Assembly (NCBI GenBank): GCA_044508625.1
Contig: JBIQHJ010000016.1
Span: 1 to 63,092 of the forward strand
Length of the DNA: 63,092 bases
Direction: 5' to 3'
Source: Castellaniella sp044508625
GTDB taxonomy: Bacteria > Pseudomonadota > Gammaproteobacteria > Burkholderiales > Burkholderiaceae_B
Part shown: positions 25,201-32,544 of the stretch, in pieces
How positions within the stretch are numbered: position 1 is the stretch's first letter
Layout of the letters: each line of letters begins with the position of its first letter
The notes under the pieces: generated by a model
What the model was told of the DNA's origin: nothing
What the model saw: the letters and a program-made list of their open reading frames with translations, nothing else
Database searches by the model: none
Made by a program: the position numbers and the translations under genes

Positions 25201-27525
25201 CTAGAAGCTGGCCTCCGCGCTCAGGATGACGCTGCGGCCCGCGCCCGGCACGCCGAACAACTGGAAGCCGTCGGAACTGCTGGACACCTGCTGATAATAG
25301 AACGTGTCGAACAGATTGTTCACGTTCAGGCGCAGGTTCAGGTGCTTGTGCGCCTGGTAGGCCAGCGCCGCGTTGGCGATCCAGTACGAGGGGGCGTCGA
25401 CGTCGGCGGAATGCCCGCCCTTGGCCGCCACCGTATTGCCTTCGCGGAATCGACGCTTGCCGACGTACTGGCCGCCCAGGCTGCCGGAGAATTCCGGGGT
25501 GAAGGCATAGGTCGTCCACAGGTTGGCGGTCATGTCGGGCACGTTCTTCATCTTGCCGCCCTCTTGCAGCGGATCGGCCGCGTCCTCCAGGATCTTGCTG
25601 CGCATGAAGGCCATGCCGGCGTAGGCGGACCAGCGCGGCGTGAAGGATCCGGCCAGCCCCAGCTCGAGGCCGCGCACCCGCTCCCTGGCGGCGCGCTGGG
25701 TCGGGTTGCCCAGGTCGTCCGTGTCGGAGGGATTGCTGCGCTCGACCTGGAACAGGGCCGCCGTGGCCAGCAACCGCTGGTCGAACAGCTCCCATTTGGT
25801 GCCCAGTTCCCAGGTGCTGGCCACGCCCGGCGAGTAGGACGACACGCTGGCGTCGCCGCCGCCCCCGCTGCGCGAAGCCGCGGCCGAGGCCGAGGGCTGC
25901 GAGGCGCGGCTGTAGGACAGGTAGACGCTGCCGTTCTCGGCGGGCTTGTGGACCAGGCCCAGGCGGCCGCTCCAGATGCCGTCGCTCTGGCTGTAGGGCT
26001 GGACCTGGCCGTTGGCGTCGTACCATTTCACCTTGTAGTGGTCATGGCGCAGGCCGGCGGCGAGCTCCCATTTCGGGGCCAGGATGATCTGGTCGTAGGC
26101 GTAGACGCCCCAGTTGGTGACCTCGGTCCCGCCGCTGTCCGTGCCGGTCTTCATGGCCCACGGGCCGTCGTATTGGGTGAGGGGATCGCGCGCGTCGATG
26201 GCCCAGCGCCGGTTGCTGGCGAGGTCGGGCAGCCAGCGGGTGTAGGGATCCTTGCGGTAGCTTTCCTGGTAGTACTCCAGGCCGGTCACCATCTGGTGGC
26301 GGATCGCGCCGGTCTGGAAGTCCAGGTTCAGGTCGGTCTGGTTGGCGAAGATCTTGCCCCGGTAGGAATTGACGTTGCCAAAGAGGCGCGCCGCGGCCCA
26401 GTGGCCGCTCGGGTAGACTTCGTTGCCGTCGTTGTCGTAGCCCCAGTAGTTGCTGTTCCCGGGATTGGGGATGATCTGGCCCTGATGGGTGACGCCGGGC
26501 GCATTGAGCAGCCGGCCGCCGGTGGTCAGGTGGGTGAAGCGCTTGGTCTGCGACCAGCGGGAGTGGTTGCGCACGGACACCTTGTCGTTGAAGTCGTGCT
26601 CCAGATTCAGGTCGAAGGCGTCGACCTCGGTTTCCTCGGTGTCGGCGTTCTTCAGGCCGCCCCAGTAGTCCCGCGAGATGTATTGCATGCGCTCGCCGTC
26701 GCGGCCGACCGGGACGCCGAAATCGGGGATGTTCGTGTCCTTTTGGTGGAAATAGGACAGGGTGGCGCGCGTGTCGGTGCCCAGGCCGAAGCTCAGCGAG
26801 GGCGCGAAGCCCCAGCGCTCGAACTCGGCGGGACCGCGGCCCGCCACGCGGTTGTGGTGCTGCATGGCGTTGAGGCGGAAAGCCGCGGTGTCGCTGAGCT
26901 GGTGGTTGATGTCCACCGTCGCCCGGCGGTACTGATCGGTGCCGATGCCGCCGTTGACGCGATAGAAGCTGCCCAGCCGGGGCGCCTTGCTGACCAGATT
27001 GACCGAGCCGCCGACGGCGGCGACGCCCGATTCGATCGAGCCCGTGCCCTTGTAGACCTCGGCCTGCTCCATGTTGAAGATGTCCGTGCGGGTCGAGAGC
27101 TGGCTGTCGCGCACCCCGTCCACCGTGATGCTTTGCTCGGCCGAAAACCCCCGGATGGTGAACATGTCGCCCCAGCCCGCGCCGCCCTCGCCGGACGAGA
27201 AGGTGATGCCGGGCACGTTGCGCAGCACGTCTTGCAGGCTTTGCGCGCCCTGTTGCTCCAGGACTTCCGCCGGCACGACGCTGATGGTCTGCGGCGTATC
27301 GACCATGGGAGCCTGGAATTTGACGGACTGGACATGATCGGCCTTGAATGCCGGTGCGCTGCCGGTGACCTGGACGGGGGACAGCTCGGCGACGCCACTC
27401 GATTCCTGGGCCATGCCCAGGCCCGGCGCGAGCAGCGCGCCGCAGAGGGCGGCGCGCAGGGGGCCTGTGCGATTTGCGGGACGTTTCGTGGATTTGTCTG
27501 CGTGATGCACGTCGGTTTTCTCCAT
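25201..27525 (-). CDS. TonB-dependent siderophore receptor 1 (Fiu/PiuA-like)
   Basis: A 774-residue outer-membrane receptor, probably for catecholate ferric siderophores. An atypical N-terminus with signal peptide (to about residue 40) is followed by E-L-S-P-V-Q-V-T-G, the TonB-box region. The plug has D-T-P-Q-T-I-S-V-V-P, L-Q-D-V-L-R-N-V-P-G-I-T-F and G-F-S-A-E-Q-S-I-T-V-D-G-V-R-D. The 22-strand barrel ends A-E-A-S-F with C-terminal Phe. A Ser/Ala/Gly-rich loop lies near residues 545-565. The ATG at 27525 lacks a ribosome-binding site; an in-frame GTG at 27510 has GGAGA nine bases upstream and may be the true start. A Fur box lies about 40 bases upstream. Confidence 0.92.
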   Translation of the reverse strand: MEKTDVHHADKSTKRPANRTGPLRAALCGALLAPGLGMAQESSGVAELSPVQVTGSAPAFKADHVQSVKFQAPMVDTPQTISVVPAEVLEQQGAQSLQDVLRNVPGITFSSGEGGAGWGDMFTIRGFSAEQSITVDGVRDSQLSTRTDIFNMEQAEVYKGTGSIESGVAAVGGSVNLVSKAPRLGSFYRVNGGIGTDQYRRATVDINHQLSDTAAFRLNAMQHHNRVAGRGPAEFERWGFAPSLSFGLGTDTRATLSYFHQKDTNIPDFGVPVGRDGERMQYISRDYWGGLKNADTEETEVDAFDLNLEHDFNDKVSVRNHSRWSQTKRFTHLTTGGRLLNAPGVTHQGQIIPNPGNSNYWGYDNDGNEVYPSGHWAAARLFGNVNSYRGKIFANQTDLNLDFQTGAIRHQMVTGLEYYQESYRKDPYTRWLPDLASNRRWAIDARDPLTQYDGPWAMKTGTDSGGTEVTNWGVYAYDQIILAPKWELAAGLRHDHYKVKWYDANGQVQPYSQSDGIWSGRLGLVHKPAENGSVYLSYSRASQPSASAAASRSGGGGDASVSSYSPGVASTWELGTKWELFDQRLLATAALFQVERSNPSDTDDLGNPTQRAARERVRGLELGLAGSFTPRWSAYAGMAFMRSKILEDAADPLQEGGKMKNVPDMTANLWTTYAFTPEFSGSLGGQYVGKRRFREGNTVAAKGGHSADVDAPSYWIANAALAYQAHKHLNLRLNVNNLFDTFYYQQVSSSSDGFQLFGVPGAGRSVILSAEASF

Positions 27526-27564
27526 TTGCTGACGGGATGTTTAATTTGTTAATGAGAGCGCTCA

Positions 27565-27579
27565 TGATAACCGTTCTCA
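27565..27579 (-). promoter_or_regulatory. Fur box upstream of receptor 1
   Basis: On the minus strand TGAGAACGGTTATCA is a 7-1-7 inverted repeat with one mismatch between arms, close to the Fur consensus TGATAATnATTATCA. It lies 40 bases before the receptor start in an AT-rich pocket, so iron-Fur repression is likely. Confidence 0.75.
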
Positions 27580-27704
27580 TTTAAAATTCAGGAAAATGTC
27601 AGAAATAGGGAAATCGATGACCGCATCGACCGCATGGTTTGTTGCCTGGCGGCAACAAACGGCTGGGTCCGGTGGTAAAAAGGGCAACGGGGCGGTCTGG
27701 AGGG

Positions 27705-27900
27705 CGCGGCACCGCGGGGAGGCGAGGCTGGTGATCCGGAGGCGTGGTGCCGAGGGCAAGGCCGGAGGTCCAGAGGGCACGGTGCCGGGGGCGAGGCCGA
27801 GGAGCCGGAGGGCGTGGCGCCGCGAGCAGACGAGGCGGTGATCCGGGGGCCTGGGGCCGCGGGGAGGCACGGCCGGTGATCCGGAGGCTGCGGCGCCGTT
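27705..27900. repeat. degenerate GC-rich intergenic repeats
   Basis: In the 457-base spacer between receptors 1 and 2 a unit recurs with the core CCGCGGGGAGGC followed by GGTGATCCGGAGGC. Copies start near 27712 and 27859, and a partial copy lies near 27834. No credible gene is in 27526-27982. The spacer also holds a Fur box at one end and the receptor 2 terminator at the other. Confidence 0.5.
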
Positions 27901-27915
27901 TCGCGGGAGGCGCGC

Positions 27916-27954
27916 AAAAAAACGCCCCCGCGGCGGCGAGCCATCGCGGAGGCG
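27916..27954 (-). terminator. intrinsic terminator of receptor 2
   Basis: Read on the minus strand, CGCCTCCGCG (27954-27945) and CGCGGGGGCG (27932-27923) pair over 10 bases with one G-T wobble and a 12-base loop, followed by seven T (27922-27916). It lies about 30 bases after the receptor 2 stop. Confidence 0.9.
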
Positions 27955-27982
27955 CGTCCGGGGCGGCGCCCCGGGGGAGGGA

Positions 27983-30373
27983 TCAATATTTCAGGTTGGC
28001 GCTCAGGATGAACTGGCGGCCCGGTCCGAAGTCGGCGTGGTGCACGCCGTTGGTGTGGGTGTAGTAGTCCTTGTCGGTCAGGTTCAGCGCGTTCAACTGG
28101 AGGCTGAGCGCCTTGTTGACCTGGTAGGCGGCCATGGCGTCGAAGCGCCAGTAGGCCGGCATGTAGACGCCGTTGGCGCCGCCGCCGGCCCCGCCCTGGT
28201 TGCCGCCGAAGGTCTTGCCCACGTAGTAGGCGCCCGCGCCCACGGTCAGCGGCGGCAGGACCTTGTAGGTCGACCACAGGCTGAAGCTGTGCTTGGGCGT
28301 GTTGGCCAGGGGATCGCCGACGTTGACGTTGTCGTAGGCGCCCTCGACCAGCTTGCTGTCCATGTAGGTGTAGCCGCCGTAGACCGCCCATTTCGGCGTG
28401 ATCCGGCCGGCCGCGCCGAGCTCCAGCCCTCGCACGCGGGTCTTGCCCGCCTGGGCGACGACGCCCGGATCGACCTCGATCTGCGCATTGCGCCTTTCGG
28501 TGTCGAAAAGCGCGGCGGTCAGGCTCAGGCGCTGGTCCAGGACGTCCCATTTCGTGCCCAGCTCGATCGTGCGGCTCTTTTCGGGCTCGAGTTCATCGAT
28601 GGTCGGGCTGATCCCCTCCTGGTCGCCGCCGGACATGGTGGGCGGGGTGGACGCGGTGGCGTAGCTCAGGTAGATGCTGCCGTTGCGCACGGGCTTGTAG
28701 ACCAGGCCGATCTGGTAGTTGAACATGTTCCACGAGCCCTCGCCGGGCACCAGGGTGGTCGAGCCGCGCCCCACGGTCGATTCGCCGGAAATCCGGTAGC
28801 GGTCGTAGCGGATGCCGGCGTCGACCCGGAACTGTTCCGACAGCGCGATGCTGTCGAACAGGTAGGCGGCCTGGGTGGTGGACTTGGCGTCCAGGCTCAG
28901 GGGGCCGCGCGCGATCGAGCCGGTCCAGGGATCGTTCGGGTTCGGGCTGTAGAGCGGAGTGCAGTCGAACTTGCCGGCGCCGATCACGGCCGGGCAGGCC
29001 GAGCCGCCGGTGGTGGTGACGTTGTAGCTGGCGTTCTTCGTGGTTTCGCGCGAGAGCTCGATGCCGGCGTTGAAGCTGTGCTTGAGGCTGCCGGTGTCGA
29101 ATTTTCCGCTCAGCTCGGTGACGTTCGCCAGGATGGTGCTCTTTTGCCAGCGCGACTTCAGGCCGCGCTGCATCCACCATTGATTGCTGACGGGATCGAA
29201 TGCTTTGGTCCCGTCGCCCGGGTTGGTCAGCACATAGTCGTTGAGGGTCTCGCCGTAGCGGGTGGCGTTGCGCACGGTCAGCCGGTCGGTGAGGTCGTGT
29301 TCCAGTTCGATCGTGCCGATGTCCGCCTTGGTCTTGCGGTAGTCGCGCTTGTGCAGGCCGTAGAAGGTGTCGCGGTCCACGTCGAGGATGCCGGTGTCGG
29401 TCTCGATGGTGGTGCCGCGGGTCAGCGGCACCCCGTAGTCGGGCATGCCGTCGGTCTGGTAGTGGTAGTAGCTGATCGAGGCGCGCGTGGGGGTGCCCAG
29501 GCCGAAGGAGATCGTGGGGGCCACGCCCCAGTTCTTGTAGTCCACGTCGCTGCGGCCGGCCATGTCGCCCTGGGTTCCCATGATGTTCAGGCGGAAGGCG
29601 CCGGTGTCGCTGAACTGCCAGTTGCCGTCGATGGCGGCGCGCAGGTAGCGGTCCGTGCCCACGCCCAGGCTGGCGCCGGCGGCGTTGCCCAGGTGCGCGT
29701 GCTTGCTCGACAGGTTGATGCTGCCGCCGCCCGTGCCGCGGCCACCCAGGGCGGAGTCCGCGCCGCGCACGATCTCGACGCTCTCGAGGTTGAAGATCTC
29801 GCGCGTCTGGCCGCCCGGATCGCGGATGCCGTCCACGTAGATGTTGCTGCCGGAGGAGGCGCCGCGGATGAAGGGACGGTCGGCCAGCGGCTGGCCGCCT
29901 TCGCCCGCGCCGAAGGTGATGCCCGGTGCGTTGCGCAGCACGTCCTCCAGCGAGGTCGCGTTGGTGTCCTGGATGACGGCCTGTGGGATGACCTGCACCG
30001 ATTTCGGGGTGTCCAGCAGCGGCGCCGTGAATTTGGCCTGCGAGGCGTCGTCGACTTTGTATTCCTCGGTCCGCTCGCCCCGGACCCTGACGGGACTCAG
30101 GGTGGCGGTGGAACCCGGGGCCTGGGCGTACAGGGCGGGCGCGGGCTGGGCTTGCGCGGAGGTCGGGGTGATCGGGGACCGGGCCGGCGCGGCGGGGACG
30201 TTCGAGGCGGGGACGTTCGAGGCGGGGACGTTCGAGGCGGGGACGTTCGAGGCGGGAGTCTGTGCGGCGGCGGGAGTCTGTGCGGCGGCGGGGAGGAAGG
30301 CGCCCGGCGCGGCAAGCGCGAGCGCGAGCGAGGAGCCCAGCAGGGCGTGGGACGGCGAGGGTCGTGATGTCAA
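27983..30373 (-). CDS. TonB-dependent siderophore receptor 2 (Fiu-like) with N-terminal repeats
   Basis: A 796-residue outer-membrane receptor close to Fiu/PiuA, likely for catecholate siderophores. The plug has L-E-D-V-L-R-N-A-P-G-I-T-F-G-A-G-E-G-G, F-I-R-G-A-S-S-G-S-N-I-Y-V-D-G-I-R-D and E-S-V-E-I-V-R-G-A-D. An extracellular loop has a Cys pair (A-C-P-A ... F-D-C-T-P-L-Y-S-P-N-P) that is also in receptor 3. It ends S-A-N-L-K-Y. The start is TTG at 30373 with CGGAG six bases upstream. Between signal peptide and TonB box the mature N-terminus carries two A-A-A-Q-T-P and four A-S-N-V-P repeats, a flexible periplasmic spacer of variable length. A possible but weak Fur site lies upstream. Confidence 0.92.
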   Translation of the reverse strand: MTSRPSPSHALLGSSLALALAAPGAFLPAAAQTPAAAQTPASNVPASNVPASNVPASNVPAAPARSPITPTSAQAQPAPALYAQAPGSTATLSPVRVRGERTEEYKVDDASQAKFTAPLLDTPKSVQVIPQAVIQDTNATSLEDVLRNAPGITFGAGEGGQPLADRPFIRGASSGSNIYVDGIRDPGGQTREIFNLESVEIVRGADSALGGRGTGGGSINLSSKHAHLGNAAGASLGVGTDRYLRAAIDGNWQFSDTGAFRLNIMGTQGDMAGRSDVDYKNWGVAPTISFGLGTPTRASISYYHYQTDGMPDYGVPLTRGTTIETDTGILDVDRDTFYGLHKRDYRKTKADIGTIELEHDLTDRLTVRNATRYGETLNDYVLTNPGDGTKAFDPVSNQWWMQRGLKSRWQKSTILANVTELSGKFDTGSLKHSFNAGIELSRETTKNASYNVTTTGGSACPAVIGAGKFDCTPLYSPNPNDPWTGSIARGPLSLDAKSTTQAAYLFDSIALSEQFRVDAGIRYDRYRISGESTVGRGSTTLVPGEGSWNMFNYQIGLVYKPVRNGSIYLSYATASTPPTMSGGDQEGISPTIDELEPEKSRTIELGTKWDVLDQRLSLTAALFDTERRNAQIEVDPGVVAQAGKTRVRGLELGAAGRITPKWAVYGGYTYMDSKLVEGAYDNVNVGDPLANTPKHSFSLWSTYKVLPPLTVGAGAYYVGKTFGGNQGGAGGGANGVYMPAYWRFDAMAAYQVNKALSLQLNALNLTDKDYYTHTNGVHHADFGPGRQFILSANLKY
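30192..30287 (-). repeat. 15-bp x4 and 18-bp x2 perfect in-frame tandem repeats
   Basis: Four exact 15-base units (30192-30251, forward GCGGGGACGTTCGAG) encode A-S-N-V-P four times. Two exact 18-base units (30252-30287) encode A-A-A-Q-T-P twice. The units are perfect, so copy number is likely to vary by slippage. Both unit lengths are multiples of three, so the frame is kept. Confidence 0.95.
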
Positions 30374-30709
30374 GAGCTTCTCCGTTAAAAGTTATAAGAA
30401 TCAAAATAAGAATCAATATTATTTTAATCATAAAATGACAAATGTGAAGAAAATGAGGACGAAAGATGGAGGAAAGGTGAGGGAGGGGATTGCGCATTCC
30501 CGCGTCCGTGGGCCGGAGGCGGGCTCCGTCTCCGCCCGGTATGAGTACAATCACGGGCGTCCTGGCGGGATTCCCACGAGGTGCTCCGCCAGGTGTCGTC
30601 AGGTGCTACACAAGGTTCCCGTGGGGCAACCTGTCACGCCTTCGCGAGCTTCACACGACGTTTCCGCGGCTCGTCCGCCGCATTTCCGCCCGTTTCTGTC
30701 CTCCGCTCC
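30374..30709. other. divergent intergenic region receptor 2 / serB
   Basis: Positions 30374-30450 are strikingly AT-rich and hold the direct repeat AAGAATCA (30396-30403 and 30408-30415), a possible but weak Fur-type site for receptor 2. Towards serB two inverted repeats are visible, TGGCGG/CCGCCA and CAGGT/ACCTG, which could fold in the leader RNA. They match no riboswitch consensus known to me. No gene is seen. Confidence 0.4.
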
Positions 30710-31573
30710 ATGCCTCACCTGATCCTGCAAGCCCCGAATCTCCTGCCGGCCGACATCGAACGCATCGCCGCCCTGGCCAACGCCGGCGGGGTGCAGGAGG
30801 TGGGGCCGACCCACGTGCGCATCCTGGACATCGACCCCGCCGGGCTGGAGGAGGCGCTGGCGATCTGCCGCCAGCGGCGCATCGACGCGGCCTGCCTGGA
30901 CCGGCTGGTGCCGCTGCGCAGTTGCAAGCTGCTGGCGATGGACATGGATTCGACGCTGGTCAACATCGAGTGCATCGACGAGATCGCCGACATGGCCGGG
31001 CGCAAGGCGGAGGTGGCGGCGATCACCGAGGCGGCCATGCGCGGCGAGATCGCCGATTTCAGCGAGAGCCTGCGCCGCCGGGTGGCCCTGCTGCGCGGGG
31101 TGCCCGAATCCGCGCTGCAAAAGGTGTTCGACGAGCGCCTCGCCCTCAATCCGGGGGCCGAGCGTCTGATCGAGGTGGCGCGGGCCTCGGGGCTGCACAC
31201 GCTGCTGGTGTCGGGCGGGTTCACGTATTTCACCGAGCGCCTGCGCCGCGGCCTGGGCCTGGCCGAGGCGCATTCCAACACGCTCGAGATCGTCGATGGG
31301 GTGATCACGGGGCGGGTGCTGGGCGATATCGTGGACGGGCAGGCCAAGGCCGACTACGTGGCGCAGGCGGCGGCGCGGCTGGGCGCCTCGCGCGAGCAGA
31401 TCATCGTCGTGGGCGACGGCGCCAACGATTTGCGCATGATGGCGCACGCGGAGTATTCGGTGGCCTACCGGGCCAAGCCGGCGGTGCGGGCCCAGGCGCG
31501 CTTCACCCTGGACTACAGCCCGCTGGATGCCATCCTCAACTGGTTCAGGCTGCCGTCCCTGCGGGAGCCCTGA
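30710..31573 (+). CDS. serB: phosphoserine phosphatase
   Basis: A 287-residue HAD-family phosphatase for the last step of serine synthesis, phosphoserine to serine. The N-terminal 70 residues are the ACT-like region common in this SerB type. The catalytic D-M-D-S-T motif has the nucleophile Asp78 and Asp80. Motif II is V-S-G-G-F, and the metal site is V-V-G-D-G-A-N-D-L-R-M-M. The ATG at 30710 fits the family; the open frame begins at 30581 without conservation. It is the only plus-strand gene within the iron island, between two minus-strand receptor genes. Confidence 0.96.
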   Translation: MPHLILQAPNLLPADIERIAALANAGGVQEVGPTHVRILDIDPAGLEEALAICRQRRIDAACLDRLVPLRSCKLLAMDMDSTLVNIECIDEIADMAGRKAEVAAITEAAMRGEIADFSESLRRRVALLRGVPESALQKVFDERLALNPGAERLIEVARASGLHTLLVSGGFTYFTERLRRGLGLAEAHSNTLEIVDGVITGRVLGDIVDGQAKADYVAQAAARLGASREQIIVVGDGANDLRMMAHAEYSVAYRAKPAVRAQARFTLDYSPLDAILNWFRLPSLREP

Positions 31574-31647
31574 GGCCCGCGCGATTCCGGTCGCGTCGGC
31601 CAGCCGCGCACCGTGGGCCGGTCTGTGCCGCCGACTTCACGGTGCCG

Positions 31648-32544
31648 TCACGATGAATGGTAGGTATCGGCGATCCGGCGCAGCGTCTCGTGGGGCTGCC
31701 GGCGCAGCCAGGCCGCGGCCTTGTCCAGAAAGGCCGGGGTGGCGGTCTCGGGGACGGCGCGCAGCCAGGGGATGGCCTCGTCCAGCCGATCGCGCGCGAT
31801 GAGGAGGCGGGCGGCATTGAATCGTCCGCGGAAATCCCCGCCTTCGGCCGCCCGCAGATAGCAGGCCAGGGCGGCGTCCTCGTCCCTGGGCACCACCCAG
31901 CCGTCCTCGTGGAAGCTGCCGACCATATTGATGGATTTCGCGTGGCCGAGCGCCGCGGCCTTGCGGAACCAGTCCAGGGCGGCGGGGCGGTCCTGTTCGA
32001 CCCCCTGGCCCAGCGCCAGGGCGGTCGCGTAGTTGTACATGCCCCAGTCCAGGCCGCCCAGCGCGGCCAGGCGGTACCAGTAGGCGGCCATCAGGGGATT
32101 GGGCGCGACGCCCCAGCCGTGGGCGTGGCATTGGCCCAGCATGTTCAGCGCCATGGGCTCGCCCTGGCGGGCGGCATGCTGGAACCATTGCACGGCCTGG
32201 GCGGGGTCGCGGGCCACGCCCCGGCCGTCCAGCAGCCACTGGCCGTAGACGAGCTGCGCCTGGACGACGCCGCCCTCGGCGGCGGCGCGCAGGGTGGCCG
32301 CCGCCTGTTCGGGCGGGCCGTCCAGGATGCGCTGCAGCTCGGCGGCCAGCGCCCGCGGCTCGGTCCGATTGATGGCGTGGCCGTCCAGCGCCCGCGGCTC
32401 GGTCCGATTGATGGCGTGGCCGTCCAGCGCCCGCGGACGAGCCCGGTTGGCACCATGGCCGTCCGGCCCCGCAAACGCCGCCGGGGCGTGGAGGCTTGCG
32501 CCTCCCGCCCCGGACGCTGCCTGCGGCGCCCCGCCTGTGTCCAT
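31648..32544 (-). CDS. Sel1-repeat (SLR) protein coupled to receptor 3
   Basis: A 298-residue protein with about four to five Sel1/TPR-like repeats between residues 78 and 250 (patterns such as A-Q-L-V-Y-G-Q-W-L-L-D-G-R-G-V and A-V-Q-W-F-Q-H-A-A-R-Q-G). These helical repeats usually bind proteins. The first 65 residues are low-complexity and contain a 13-residue tandem repeat. The ATG at 32544 shares one base with the receptor 3 stop (TGATG), so translation is probably coupled. Pseudomonas aeruginosa also has a Sel1 gene beside piuA-piuC (PA4516), which supports a link to siderophore receptors. No signal peptide is obvious. The exact role is unknown. Confidence 0.8.
   Translation of the reverse strand: MDTGGAPQAASGAGGASLHAPAAFAGPDGHGANRARPRALDGHAINRTEPRALDGHAINRTEPRALAAELQRILDGPPEQAAATLRAAAEGGVVQAQLVYGQWLLDGRGVARDPAQAVQWFQHAARQGEPMALNMLGQCHAHGWGVAPNPLMAAYWYRLAALGGLDWGMYNYATALALGQGVEQDRPAALDWFRKAAALGHAKSINMVGSFHEDGWVVPRDEDAALACYLRAAEGGDFRGRFNAARLLIARDRLDEAIPWLRAVPETATPAFLDKAAAWLRRQPHETLRRIADTYHSS
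32347..32463 (-). repeat. 39-bp in-frame tandem repeat, three copies
   Basis: Units at 32347-32385 and 32386-32424 are identical; the third at 32425-32463 is diverged in its second half. They encode a 13-residue unit with R-A-L-D-G-H-A-I-N-R-T-E-P near the N-terminus of the Sel1 protein. Confidence 0.9.

Noticed and set aside
30192..30287. CRISPR-like repetition
   Set aside because: Units of 15 and 18 bases follow each other without spacers and encode peptide repeats inside a receptor gene; no cas gene is near.
30550..30709. Possible riboswitch ahead of serB
   Set aside because: Two short stems can be drawn, but no known aptamer consensus is recognised and there is no terminator or sequestered ribosome-binding site.
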